This document shows, piece after piece, positions 27,130-36,202 of a DNA stretch of 64,000 bases (the first letter of the stretch is position 1; every line of letters begins with the position of its first letter). The DNA is taken from assembly GCF_014698235.1 (NCBI RefSeq), contig NZ_JACJSP010000018.1:31297-95296 (forward strand), written 5' to 3'. The notes beneath the pieces were generated by a model that saw only the letters and a list, made by a program, of their open reading frames with translations, made no database searches and had not been told where the DNA came from. The DNA is from Limnothrix sp. FACHB-406 (GTDB lineage Bacteria > Cyanobacteriota > Cyanobacteriia > CACIAM-69d). A program made the translations under genes and the position numbers.

Positions 27130-28119
27130 TTACTCTGAACGCCATTTTTTTGCTAAATTCACGGCTCGTTCGAGCGATTGCACATTCTGTCCAAAACGAT
27201 CCATCACTGCCATACCCTTTGATGAGGAAGATGCATCCAAAATTACCCGCACAAATCCAGACAAAGTGCCATTTGATCCCACATCTAGATAAAGATTGGT
27301 TCCCATTGATTCCAAGCCTCGCAACGCCTTTTCAAAGTTAATGGGATTGCGGAACGCTTCCCAGAAAGTACGCACCGCCTGAGTTGGTTGCTGGTCATCG
27401 GCGCGATCGCCACATCCATAACGCCAAAAACGACCGGTTTGGAACTGAGGTAGGCGATCGAACTCTCGATCAATAATCTCTTGGGCTGAATCAATCCAAG
27501 GGGAATGAAACGCTTGGATCACCGGTAAACGCTGAAACAACACCGATTGACTCTGTAAGATTTGCTCTAGCCGATCGAGACTGCTCGATCGACCACTGAC
27601 CACAAAACTTTGGTTGCAATTAATACTGGCCAAAGCAGTGTCTTGAAACCAATCAGGATGTTGATGCCAGAGATTTAAGCCATCCAAAATGGCTAGCATT
27701 CCCCCAACCGGCGTGTAGGATTCAAAGGCAAAGGATGCGCGAATTAAAGCAACCAGCAGTTGAAAGCGATCCACCACACCGCTGTAGGCCGCCGCTGTCA
27801 ACTCTCCGAGGCTATATCCCAAAACCAAGTCAGGAAGGATACCCATCGACTCGATCGTGGCCGCCACCGCATAGTTAAACGTAAATAACAGCGGATTACT
27901 GTATCGCGTATACAAAAGTAGTTTTGAATCTTCTGCCAGTGCCGTTTGCGAGTCAGCAAACAGCTCAGTGGCCAAATGAATACCTAAAAGCGGCAACGCC
28001 ACCTCAGAAAATTCATTCATGCAGTTCCGAAAAACAGGATGGCAGCGATATAGCTCCTGCCCCATTTCCATATACTGCGATCCTTGACCAGGAAACATGA
28101 AGACAACTTTCGCAGCCAT
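27130..28119 (-). CDS. Free-standing acyltransferase-fold protein, probable acyl hydrolase (proofreading) of the trans-AT PKS
   Basis: A 329-residue protein of the FabD/malonyltransferase superfamily. Seen: GQGSQ at 11-15, nucleophile motif GYSLGE with Ser103, and AFHS with His205, giving the Ser-His pair. The arginine that binds the malonyl carboxylate in FabD-type enzymes is not present: an ungapped alignment with the neighbouring AT through the GGM motif puts Ser129 there. Known: trans-AT clusters often encode two such proteins, an AT (PedD-like) and an acyl hydrolase (PedC-like) that clears stalled acyl groups and lacks that arginine. Inference: this is the hydrolase, though a transferase for an uncharged acyl unit is possible. 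A good ribosome-binding site (AGGAG) precedes the ATG at 28119. It lies between the AT and the phosphopantetheinyl transferase on the same strand. Confidence 0.88.
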   Translation of the reverse strand: MAAKVVFMFPGQGSQYMEMGQELYRCHPVFRNCMNEFSEVALPLLGIHLATELFADSQTALAEDSKLLLYTRYSNPLLFTFNYAVAATIESMGILPDLVLGYSLGELTAAAYSGVVDRFQLLVALIRASFAFESYTPVGGMLAILDGLNLWHQHPDWFQDTALASINCNQSFVVSGRSSSLDRLEQILQSQSVLFQRLPVIQAFHSPWIDSAQEIIDREFDRLPQFQTGRFWRYGCGDRADDQQPTQAVRTFWEAFRNPINFEKALRGLESMGTNLYLDVGSNGTLSGFVRVILDASSSSKGMAVMDRFGQNVQSLERAVNLAKKWRSE

Positions 28120-28173
28120 GGCTTCAACTCCTAGTCTTCAACTGAGCTTGCAACTTGCGCCTTCAAATTTCCC

Positions 28174-29046
28174 TTAAACCTTTTCGGGAACCAAATCTGG
28201 AGAGATTTGATACAGCAGTCGGGTTAGCGTGTTGCCCACTCCCAATTCTTGAAACGTGCATTTTCCCCGATCGCACAAATGGGCGATCGTTTCCGTCCAG
28301 CGCACCGGACTCGCAATTTGCTGCGTTAAATTCTCAACCACATTCTCCAGCGTATAAGGCTGCGCTGAAGTGTTAGCAATCACTGAAAATCGCGGAGCAC
28401 GAAAATTCATTGTCCGAATAAATTCTCCAAACTCTCGCGCTGCTTCTTGCATGTAACGCGAGTGAAAAGCCCCGCTAACATTCAACACCACATATCTCGT
28501 GTCTGGAATTTCCTCAAACACAGCCGCCAAATCATCAATATCGCGCTTGGGCCCTGAAATGACCACTTGCCGAGGCGAATTATAGTTCGCAATATCAACC
28601 GTATCAAATGCAAAATCATCTAATATTTTGCGAATTTTTTCCACATTGCTACCAATCACTGCCGCCATTCCCCCACCCTGCTGACGGCCCATCAATTGCC
28701 CTCGGTATCGAATTAAATTTAGCCCCGTTTCAAAATCAAACACTCCCGCCGCAAACAACGCATTATATTCGCCCAAAGAGTGCCCGCAAGCCGCATTAGG
28801 CCAAAAACCACCCGAATCAATATGGGACTGCCAAGCCAAGGCATTCACCACAAATAAAGCAATTTGAGTAAATTCTGTCCGGCTCAAATTACCATTGGGA
28901 TCATGCAAACACAGCTCTTTTACAGAAAAGCCAAGAATATTATCTGCTTGCTGCAAAAGCTGCGGATAATGAGGAAATAGTTCATTCCCCATTCCACAAA
29001 ATTGGGATCCTTGACCCGGAAAGAGAACAACATTTAAATTCATCAT
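28174..29046 (-). CDS. Trans-acting malonyl-CoA:ACP acyltransferase (AT)
   Basis: A 290-residue FabD-type acyltransferase. It loads malonyl units onto the ACP domains of the AT-less PKS modules. Seen: GQGSQ at 11-15 (oxyanion region), GHSLGEY with nucleophile Ser90, the RYRGQLM helix with Arg115 at the malonyl-carboxylate position, and GAFHSRYM with His195. All residues for a malonyl-specific enzyme are present. Two ATGs occur in tandem (29046 and 29043). AAGGAG lies 4 nt before the first and 7 nt before the second, so the second may be the real start. It is followed 54 bp later by the putative acyl hydrolase gene. Confidence 0.94.
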   Translation of the reverse strand: MMNLNVVLFPGQGSQFCGMGNELFPHYPQLLQQADNILGFSVKELCLHDPNGNLSRTEFTQIALFVVNALAWQSHIDSGGFWPNAACGHSLGEYNALFAAGVFDFETGLNLIRYRGQLMGRQQGGGMAAVIGSNVEKIRKILDDFAFDTVDIANYNSPRQVVISGPKRDIDDLAAVFEEIPDTRYVVLNVSGAFHSRYMQEAAREFGEFIRTMNFRAPRFSVIANTSAQPYTLENVVENLTQQIASPVRWTETIAHLCDRGKCTFQELGVGNTLTRLLYQISPDLVPEKV

Positions 29047-29314
29047 GCCGCTCCTTCAGTGCGTCAATCAGGACGTTTAGGTAACATGGAGGAAGTTCAG
29101 CGAAGCCAACTAGACAGCGCAAACTTCAAAGCGAATTTCAAAGCAAGCTCGTAGTCATCAGCTTCGAGAAACAGGTCTTTAACAACAGGGCCCTAAGATT
29201 GAGAATTAAAGAATCTGGCAGTTTTCGTCTTGTCCAATCCATAGGATTGAAACCTAGACCAAGCGTCGAAAGCACTGATTCTTCAATCCAAGTTTTTAGA
29301 ATCAGAGGTTGTAA

Positions 29315-30613
29315 TCAGGCAGTGCAGCTTGCAAATTCCTCAACCATCAGATCAAAGATTTTGCCCATATCGCCACGGCTAATTGAAGACTCGCAGAAGC
29401 CCACACCAAGCGTGACGGTGTTCCTAAAGGTAGAAGCCGTCATCATAAAAGCTGGGGCATAGGCAACGGGACCCAAGCCGTAGGAATAAACCACTTGATG
29501 TCCTGGGATGGGGATGTCAGTGTTGCCAACATCCGAAAATAGGGGTGTGCCAATTCCTGATTCAGCAGCTTGGTCAAAAGCTTGGTTCAGTAGCCAGTCT
29601 ACCCACGCAAAAGGAATGAGAAAAAGAATTTCCATGGCGATTGCTGGCAAAACGCCAGGCATGGCTCTTTTTTGGCTGATTAAGTCAGATTTTATGAAAG
29701 ACAAGGTGTCTGCAAAGGAGTCTGCTTGGTTGACGTGAATGTTAGAAATCAATGGAACCGCGAGATTACAAATTTTAGGCATATCTCCATGCCGGAGATA
29801 ATGGCGAAGGTCGAGGGTGTTGATAATTGGAAGTGATGCATCGGGCCCTGCATTGGTGAACCGACGCAGAGCACGCGCAAACCCTGTCAACATCACTTGA
29901 TTTAGGGTTGCTCCACGATCTTTCGCATACTGAATTAGATTCTCAATCTGCCCCCGATCCAATTTGTAGGTTATGTATATTTGATTTTCATGGGTGCAAT
30001 TGCTAAATGGCACTTTTAATTGACCTGGCTTCAAGAAGTTCTTCTTGCCCTTTTTCAGCAATTGCCATCTCTTTTTGGCAGGAACCTTGTCAAGAACTTG
30101 CCATCCATCACGCCGAACGGTTACAGAACTCGGGGTATGTTCCTGACCGTTTTGCAGCACCCCATAGGTTTCAGCAAGGGACTGAAGCAAACACCGCAGT
30201 CCACTGCCATCAGAAACAACATGGGACATCTTGAGGCAAAACGTATCTTGAAGTGCGTTTTCGCCTTGGTGCCGGAAAATTCTCAGTTGCACCAAGCTAT
30301 CGGTTGTTGGATCGATCGATCGAGATCTAAACTCTTCAACAGCCTGTTGCACATCGGCGACTTCAAGCAGCTTGAATCGGTCTTTATGTTTTTCCTCAGA
30401 TCGCAGCCAGTAGGGCGATACACTGTTGTTCACCCACTGGCATTGCAGGATCACCTCTGAATCTAAAACCAAATCGAAGCTCTTGAAAAATAGATCTTCA
30501 TTCAGGCAACTATCTAGTGTAAAAACGCATTGAACAACGCCATTACAGGTTGCGAGGCTAATGTATTGGATTTTGTCTTGGGCCGAGGCAGGAAATTCTG
30601 AAGATGAAAACAT
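29315..30613 (-). CDS. HXXXD-type acyltransferase (condensation/PapA-like fold)
   Basis: A 432-residue protein of the chloramphenicol-acetyltransferase-like superfamily that includes NRPS condensation domains, PapA5-type polyketide acyltransferases and wax ester synthases. Seen: the catalytic motif HVVSDG at residues 131-136 and a later DLRHYL segment near residue 280, at the place of the structural Asp-Arg motif in these families; length matches a single two-lobed enzyme. AAGGA precedes the ATG at 30613. It stands alone without a carrier domain. Being the first enzyme upstream of the AT genes on the same strand, it could esterify or amidate the finished polyketide, or release it onto an alcohol. 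The substrate cannot be told from sequence; a lipid-directed acyltransferase is the alternative. Confidence 0.8.
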   Translation of the reverse strand: MFSSSEFPASAQDKIQYISLATCNGVVQCVFTLDSCLNEDLFFKSFDLVLDSEVILQCQWVNNSVSPYWLRSEEKHKDRFKLLEVADVQQAVEEFRSRSIDPTTDSLVQLRIFRHQGENALQDTFCLKMSHVVSDGSGLRCLLQSLAETYGVLQNGQEHTPSSVTVRRDGWQVLDKVPAKKRWQLLKKGKKNFLKPGQLKVPFSNCTHENQIYITYKLDRGQIENLIQYAKDRGATLNQVMLTGFARALRRFTNAGPDASLPIINTLDLRHYLRHGDMPKICNLAVPLISNIHVNQADSFADTLSFIKSDLISQKRAMPGVLPAIAMEILFLIPFAWVDWLLNQAFDQAAESGIGTPLFSDVGNTDIPIPGHQVVYSYGLGPVAYAPAFMMTASTFRNTVTLGVGFCESSISRGDMGKIFDLMVEEFASCTA

Positions 30614-30961
30614 AGCTTTATCCTTACTTTGTCCTTCGCCGCTTCAAGAGTCAATCACGGCTATTGCTAGCCTTAGGAATTTTTTGAATTGACTGATCAA
30701 CAATTTTGTCAACAATCTTTTTTTGACAAACTTCGACAAATTTTCGACAAAAATATTCTTAGTTCCTGAGCTAGTTTTTCAATTAAAACCTCCCAGGAAA
30801 ATTTTTCAAAAAGACCCTCTCTTAAGACAAAAGGCCGAAGTAGTTTGGCGTGATGTCTAAGTTTTTTGTCAATTTGAGTTTTCTACAGGTTGAAGTTACG
30901 GTCAAACAAGGATGCCAAACAAGCCAGCACCCTTGCTTAATCCAACCCCGAAGATCGCTGT
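30614..30961. other. AT-rich spacer between the acyltransferase and the 101-aa gene
   Basis: No gene seen. It contains several close copies of TTGACAA/TTGTCAA and TTCGACAAA around 30695-30755, probably the promoter region of the downstream minus-strand acyltransferase gene. Confidence 0.5.
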
Positions 30962-31267
30962 TTAAGTAAGTGCATCTCCGCCTTTCACAAGGGCAAGTGA
31001 GATATTCTTGGCCAGGTCTTTGAGCCACTTCTCCCCTGATTGCTCATTGAGAGTCTTGAATTCACTGGCAGCCTGGATTTGCGAATCGACAATCTTTTCC
31101 AAAATTCCCTTGGCAGAAACTGGAGCAGCCTCGATCGCGCCTGCTTGAGCAGCAGGGTCAACAACCTTCTTCTTGTAAATCACAACCGGCATGGCTTCAC
31201 CAATTGAGTTAGCCTCAAATGTGATGATTCGCTTGATTTCTGATCCAACCTGGATAGGGGTTCGCAT
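30962..31267 (-). CDS. Small protein of unknown function (101 aa)
   Basis: I do not recognise this protein. It is 101 residues, starting MRTPIQVGSEI, with an N-terminal half predicted to hold beta strands (RIITFEANS, MPVVIYKKK), an Ala/Pro-rich hinge near residue 55, and an amphipathic C-terminal half with many Lys and Glu (ILEKIVDSQIQAASEFKTL). There is no signal peptide, no membrane segment, and no DSL motif, so it is not an ACP. A GAGGA ribosome-binding site lies 11 nt before the ATG, supporting a real gene. It is flanked by long AT-rich spacers, on the same strand as the lipase and lectin genes upstream and the PKS accessory genes downstream. A structural or regulatory partner of one of those is possible but unproven. 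Confidence 0.6.
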   Translation of the reverse strand: MRTPIQVGSEIKRIITFEANSIGEAMPVVIYKKKVVDPAAQAGAIEAAPVSAKGILEKIVDSQIQAASEFKTLNEQSGEKWLKDLAKNISLALVKGGDALT

Positions 31268-32120
31268 GGCTTTTGGTATTCCTCAAAATCAAACTCAATC
31301 CTCATTCAGATTAATGTATTCTCTTATTAAATGTCAAGTCAAATTGAAGCATTAAATGATTTTCTAAAAATCTTTTAAAAGGTCATTTTTGAAAAATCAA
31401 AGACCAAGTTTAGGCATCAAAAGATTGCCTTTTCAAGGCAGAAATTATTTGGACAATGACTTTAAATGGAGTTATTTTTCTCGAAAATCTTTCTCGAAAA
31501 TAACTGATTAATGAATAAATTGAAGTAATTAGAAGATAGTGATGTCGAGAAGACTATAGCGAAGAAATTGGTCTGCAATTATCAGTCGGTTTAGCCCAAC
31601 TGAATTATTTTCTACTAGTTAATTGAGCTTATTGCTTCAGTTTATCTCTGATTAACGAAAAGCAGAAATTAAGGCGAGATTAAAGACTGATTCCAGTACA
31701 TTAACGCTGCCACATTGTGAATGAGATCGCGATATTGGTCTCAAGGTTTAGTGGAAAACTACTCTTTTCCAATCTGAATTAGACCACTCCCTCCTGTTTG
31801 AGCGTAGGGTTCAATGTATCTGATTCCTAAGGGATAAACGGAGTGGCTAGGCCTTTCTAGTTCCTGCCAATGCTCGTCATCCCGTAGAGGTGTTTTGGGA
31901 CAAAAGGGCAGGTAATTCTAAACTTCACGGGAGCCGCCATTTCTTTTTTGCAAGCCAGAGAAGAGCTAACTGACCAATTAAAAAAGGTTCAGCATAGAGC
32001 GCTCTTGTTAGCACTGATTATGCTTATCCGCGTTAGGAATGGATGTGCAAATTAGTCAACACCGTGCCATGGCCAACTCAGAGAGGGAAATGACGTTGCT
32101 CCCATGAATTCATGATTCGC
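31268..32120. other. 850-bp AT-rich spacer
   Basis: No coding frame of note. It contains a dyad GTTATTTT...AAAATAAC at about 31471-31504 with a TTTCTCGAAAAT direct repeat in its loop. The rest shows nothing I can assign. It likely carries the promoter of the 101-aa gene and the transcript end of the patatin gene. Confidence 0.5.
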
Positions 32121-33017
32121 TTAGGCAGCAGCAATCGTTGCCAATTCGTCCTTGAGTTTAAAGAACTCCGCCGTCGCCTCATAACCACTCTTCACCAGCC
32201 GCAGCTTGTCCTCGTGGCTCATGTTGAAATCAGTGGGCGAGAGCTTTAAGGTGTCAATGCTGATCGTCCGTGCCTTGTTGCGGGCGCTGATCCGAATGGA
32301 GGACGTAGCCTCAAATAGGCTTTCGAAATACTCCTTCAGGTCAAAGCCTTTCTCTAGACCAGAGGGGCTGAAGCCGGTTCTTAAGCTCACTCCCAAGGTT
32401 TCTTCGTTGTAGCCCTCTTCGCTGGTGAAGGGCGCATAATCAAAAGTCCACAAGGGATAGGGCAAGATCAAGCCACCATCAACATAGTAGTGATTGTCGG
32501 GAATGCCGCCGGGGAATCGCCAAGCTTGGAAGAAGAAGGGAATGGACATGGAAGCGCGCACTGCGCCTGCAATTGGCGTGTCAGGAGTCGCACGGTAGGA
32601 GAACTCCCGCAATCCTCGAGCGGTCAAATCTGTACCGAAGACATAAAGATCTGCAAATCCAGCATCTACGAGATCTTCAAAGGTGGCCTTCTTCGTTAGT
32701 TTGCGCGCAATGATGTCTTGGATCCACTGATAGAAAACATCCCCGGCATAATAACCATAATTCTGGACGAGGTTAATCGGGCTGGTGGGATCGGTGAACT
32801 CCCCCATGTTCAGGTTCATCATGATGTCTTCGATCTCTGCTGCTGAAAACCTCAGGGCAATTAAGGTTCCCATGATGGCTCCCGCAGAAGACCCAGCAAC
32901 GCGCTCAAATTTGGAGAGGAGGCCGCGCTCGTTCAGGGATTGCACAACCCCTACGTAGGCTGTTCCTAACACGCCTCCTGCTTGCAGTGCCAGGTTTTTG
33001 TAGTTACCGCTGCTCAT
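32121..33017 (-). CDS. Patatin-like phospholipase
   Basis: A 298-residue patatin-family acyl hydrolase with a Ser-Asp dyad. Seen: the oxyanion-hole loop QAGGVLGTAY at residues 12-21, the nucleophile elbow GSSAG with Ser44, and the second catalytic motif DGG with Asp180. There is no signal peptide, so it is probably cytoplasmic or membrane-peripheral, acting on membrane lipids or acyl esters. AAGGAG precedes the ATG at 33017 at good distance. It is 166 bp downstream of the LamG gene on the same strand. Inference: in a PKS neighbourhood it may release or remodel an acyl chain, standing in for the missing thioesterase, or it may belong to a separate lipid-linked system with the ABC1 kinase. Family call is firm, role is not. 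Confidence 0.92.
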   Translation of the reverse strand: MSSGNYKNLALQAGGVLGTAYVGVVQSLNERGLLSKFERVAGSSAGAIMGTLIALRFSAAEIEDIMMNLNMGEFTDPTSPINLVQNYGYYAGDVFYQWIQDIIARKLTKKATFEDLVDAGFADLYVFGTDLTARGLREFSYRATPDTPIAGAVRASMSIPFFFQAWRFPGGIPDNHYYVDGGLILPYPLWTFDYAPFTSEEGYNEETLGVSLRTGFSPSGLEKGFDLKEYFESLFEATSSIRISARNKARTISIDTLKLSPTDFNMSHEDKLRLVKSGYEATAEFFKLKDELATIAAA

Positions 33018-33183
33018 GAATCAAACTCCTTGTAGGTAAAACTCGTGACTGGAATGGGTTGACCTGTGAAACTCGTTCCGAAAAGCTCTGAGGCGAGGCA
33101 ATGAGCGGCATAGAAACGTAGACTCAGGGCGCTTGAACGGTTCAGCCCTTTGCCTAAACCACTAGCCTTGGCGCTCGGGGATG

Positions 33184-34122
33184 CTACAGAGCAAATGGCA
33201 GCAAGCTCTTAGATTCAGGAGTGCGCCGAACAATGACAAAAACGGGGGTTGTTGCTTGGGTGATTTGCCCCTGTTCCCGCATAGCAAAAAGGGTTTGGGT
33301 GACTCCGTCGTAAATCGCGCCATCTCCTCTGGTCAATAACTCTTCGAAGCAACGATCGGGGGTTGCTTCATCGGATTCCAGTTCAACAATGATGGGGAAG
33401 GAACCAGGGCTGGGGATGGTCTCGCTGGCGGCAGCGGCTTCGGCGGCAGCGGCTTCGGCTTCCTGAACTTCAGCGGGCAGCGGGATGTTGGGGAGAATTT
33501 CTGGGAGTTCCAGTGCAGCGCTCTTCCAAATAGGGGAGCCTTGCAAGGTTCCATGGTTGGCAGCGGTGCTCTTGTCGTTGATGACATCTCCGCTGCCTTC
33601 GTTCAAAGGCCAATAGCCCAACAAATTCTCTTCGGATCCGAGCAGTCGATAGGACTTGTAGGCTTGAATTTGCTCTTGAGTGCGTGCAGTGCCCCAGAAC
33701 CGAACTTCGGTCAAATCGCCTTGGAAATATTCGCCATGGCCCTCTGCTTTGCGGCCAATTTCGAGGGGGCCTTGGGTGATGGAGGCGGGGGTGTCGCCCA
33801 GGATGGTTTGAACTAGCTCTCCATCGAGGTAGAAAAACACATCGTTGTCAGCATTGAAGACGATGGCAACGTGATACCAAGATCCCGCTTCGATCGAAAC
33901 AGAGGCTGCATAGTCAACAATCCAATATTCCGTAAAAAGTAGCGCTTCGTTGATGAGGCCAAAGCCAAAGCCTGGAAATTTAGAAAATAAGCGTAGGTAG
34001 CCACCAATTTGCGCAACGTTCACCCAAGCTTCGAAGGTGAAATTATTAGCAGGGGAGAGGGACTCTTGATGGGGAATTCGGATGTAATTCGACTGACCAT
34101 CAAAATGAAGTACTGAAGTCAT
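33184..34122 (-). CDS. LamG/concanavalin-fold protein with a C-terminal FPI-PVF domain
   Basis: A 312-residue protein. Residues 1-200 form a LamG/pentraxin-like jelly roll: LHFDGQSNYIRIP start, FTFEAWVNV, SWYHVAIVFN, VFFYLDGELV, IGRKAEG, GDLTEVRFWGTARTQEQI and LLGYWPLNEGSGD are typical of the family, which binds sugars or proteins. An Ala/Glu-rich linker (about 215-240, EAEAAAAEAAAASE) leads to a tail starting SFPIIVELE and ending PVFVIVRR, clearly similar to the 71-residue protein encoded at 36203-36409. No signal peptide is seen, which is unusual for a LamG protein. It is in a same-strand series with patatin and ABC1 kinase genes. The function is unknown; a cytoplasmic binding or scaffold protein is a guess. 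Confidence 0.85.
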   Translation of the reverse strand: MTSVLHFDGQSNYIRIPHQESLSPANNFTFEAWVNVAQIGGYLRLFSKFPGFGFGLINEALLFTEYWIVDYAASVSIEAGSWYHVAIVFNADNDVFFYLDGELVQTILGDTPASITQGPLEIGRKAEGHGEYFQGDLTEVRFWGTARTQEQIQAYKSYRLLGSEENLLGYWPLNEGSGDVINDKSTAANHGTLQGSPIWKSAALELPEILPNIPLPAEVQEAEAAAAEAAAASETIPSPGSFPIIVELESDEATPDRCFEELLTRGDGAIYDGVTQTLFAMREQGQITQATTPVFVIVRRTPESKSLLPFAL

Positions 34123-34361
34123 GGTGATTAGAACCTTGGATGATTGGTGTCATTTCCAAACCAAACTATTGAATAAAAACAGACATGTTTATTAATACTG
34201 GAGTATCTAATACTGAAGTATCAACATTCGTCTGAATTTAATTCACAAAACAACCATCTCTCGCAAATTCCAGAATATTTCTTGATAACCGAACAGGCAT
34301 ATTCGGCTTTCTTAATATTCTACATGAACCCAATTAACCTCCAGAAAAAATGTCATCAAAG

Positions 34362-36086
34362 CTAGAGAATTTTGAGTAAGTAGATCCAGATAATTAGGAT
34401 CCCAGCCCAAACTTCAATAGCAAGATTGGGAACACTTTTAGCCCAAGCTGAGTATTGATTTGGTGGTAACCAGCTCACGGCTGTTTCGAGGTGTTGATGC
34501 AGAAAAATCCAAGCCAAAACGATGATCCCAAGCCAGAGTAATTTCTTGGCTTTGTCAGCGAGCTTTGACGAGGTTTTTTGCTCAGCGACTATTCTTTTGC
34601 GAACTGCCTTGCCACGAAGCTCGATCGTTGTCAGATCGGAAAATTCGGCAACTTTCTCCGTGAGTTGCATCACAATTTCCGTGATGCCCAGTTGCTTAAG
34701 CTGAAGCTGACTGCGCTTAACGGCCCCTCGAAAATATCCACCAACGAGACTCATATAATCTGCGTTGGGAACTAGGTAATTCAAGGATGCATCCATCAAT
34801 CCCCAGGTGCGGAAGACTCGCAGCAGTTGCCAACTGGAGGAAACGCGGTTCCTGCGCATGACCGACCCAATTTGAACCCCGATCGAGCTGATCGACTTCT
34901 CATGGTATGAGAGGCTGCGGATGTTCATTTTGGCATCCCACTGGCGATAGCACTGGATCAGTTGCGCTTTGACGTTTTCAATGTCTCCTGTGGGCAGGGA
35001 ATCGCACAACATCAAACTGTAATCTAGTGCTCGATCGTAGTCCCGTTCTCCGAGAGCCTGCATACTGCGTCGGTAGTAGCGCAGGAAGTGGGAATCGAGA
35101 CTGCCGATCGCCCCCAAATCAATGAGGCAAATGTGGCTATCTCGCAACAGCATGACGTTGCCAGGATGCAAGTCCCCATGAAACAAGTTATCTTCCAGCA
35201 TTTGACGGAAGAAACTTTCAAAAAGGCGCTTTCCCACCAACTTCGGGTCAATATTATTGAGTCGAAGAATCTTTTCCAGATATTCGGGATCAGTACTGGC
35301 GGCACGGATATAATCTGACATCAAGATGCCGGGAATATATTCCATGGTCAGGACTTTCTTGGTGCTGTAATCACCAATCACAGCGGGAACATAGATGTTG
35401 TGTTCCCTGAGCGTCACCGTCATCCGTTCCAGGTTGGATGCTTCGTAGCGATAATCAATTTCCTCCTGAATCATTTGATCAAGCTCTAGGCTGATGTTGT
35501 CCCAATCCACATAGCTCTGTAGCTTCAGCTTCTTGATCAGGGAGAGCAAGAAGCGGATGAGTTGTAGATCTTGACCAAACTTTTCTTCGACATCCGGGCG
35601 CTGAACCTTAACAGCAACCACACCAGGAAAGGATGGGATTCGGGCCCTGTGGACTTGCGAGATTGACGCAGCCGCAAAGGGCCGCTCTTCAAACTCAATG
35701 AAGATCCTTTCCAGAGGGAGACCTAATTCCTCTTGGATAATTTGCCGAACATAGTCCAGGGAAAACCCATAGGATCGATCCTGAAGCTTGGAGAGTTCTT
35801 GGCAAATTTCGGCGGGGAAGAGATCCAAGCGAAGCGACAGGAGCTGACCCACCTTAATCAGCAATCCCCCCAGCTTTTCGATGGAGAACCGAATATCCCG
35901 AGCCAGCTCTGTTTTGAGGTTGGCTGCACCCATCGCATTCTTGAGGGAGTACTTGAGGGTCAGCCGAGAAACCTCGTACAGCACCAAAACGATTCGGTTC
36001 TTCAGGAAGCTTAAGTTGTTGACCGGGAGCAGCCTTTGCTCTGGCGGCAATTCCAGTGGGATCGGGATCAGATCGGGCTGAATCAT
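34362..36086 (-). CDS. ABC1/UbiB-family (AarF-like) atypical kinase
   Basis: About 574 residues from the ATG at 36086; a TTG start at 36143 would add 19. Known family: UbiB/ADCK kinases with ATPase activity linked to quinone or isoprenoid lipid metabolism. Seen in order: the signature helix KVGQLL, the Ala-rich nucleotide loop AAASISQVH, VAVKVQRPDV with the conserved Lys, the catalytic loop HGDLHPGN, the metal loop IDLGAIG (DLG in place of DFG), then a C-terminal region with two hydrophobic segments (LLWLGIIVLAWIFL and AIEVWAGILIIWIYLL) that should anchor it in the membrane. It lies between two genes sharing the FPI-PVF domain, not in a quinone operon. Cyanobacteria carry several paralogues. 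This copy may serve the neighbouring lipid/polyketide genes, but that is inference. Confidence 0.92.
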   Translation of the reverse strand: MIQPDLIPIPLELPPEQRLLPVNNLSFLKNRIVLVLYEVSRLTLKYSLKNAMGAANLKTELARDIRFSIEKLGGLLIKVGQLLSLRLDLFPAEICQELSKLQDRSYGFSLDYVRQIIQEELGLPLERIFIEFEERPFAAASISQVHRARIPSFPGVVAVKVQRPDVEEKFGQDLQLIRFLLSLIKKLKLQSYVDWDNISLELDQMIQEEIDYRYEASNLERMTVTLREHNIYVPAVIGDYSTKKVLTMEYIPGILMSDYIRAASTDPEYLEKILRLNNIDPKLVGKRLFESFFRQMLEDNLFHGDLHPGNVMLLRDSHICLIDLGAIGSLDSHFLRYYRRSMQALGERDYDRALDYSLMLCDSLPTGDIENVKAQLIQCYRQWDAKMNIRSLSYHEKSISSIGVQIGSVMRRNRVSSSWQLLRVFRTWGLMDASLNYLVPNADYMSLVGGYFRGAVKRSQLQLKQLGITEIVMQLTEKVAEFSDLTTIELRGKAVRKRIVAEQKTSSKLADKAKKLLWLGIIVLAWIFLHQHLETAVSWLPPNQYSAWAKSVPNLAIEVWAGILIIWIYLLKIL

Positions 36087-36202
36087 TAAATTTGTGCTGA
36101 TGCTTACACGGGACGATCGGACACTTGCGAAATCTGTCCCCAAAACTTCAGCTTAAGCTTCAGCTCAGCAGCCTTTGGGGATGATTGCACATCAGTTCTT
36201 CA

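Noticed and set aside
30962..31267. 101-aa protein as a discrete acyl carrier protein for the PKS
   Set aside because: It lacks any DSL/DSI serine motif and the four-helix pattern of carrier proteins.
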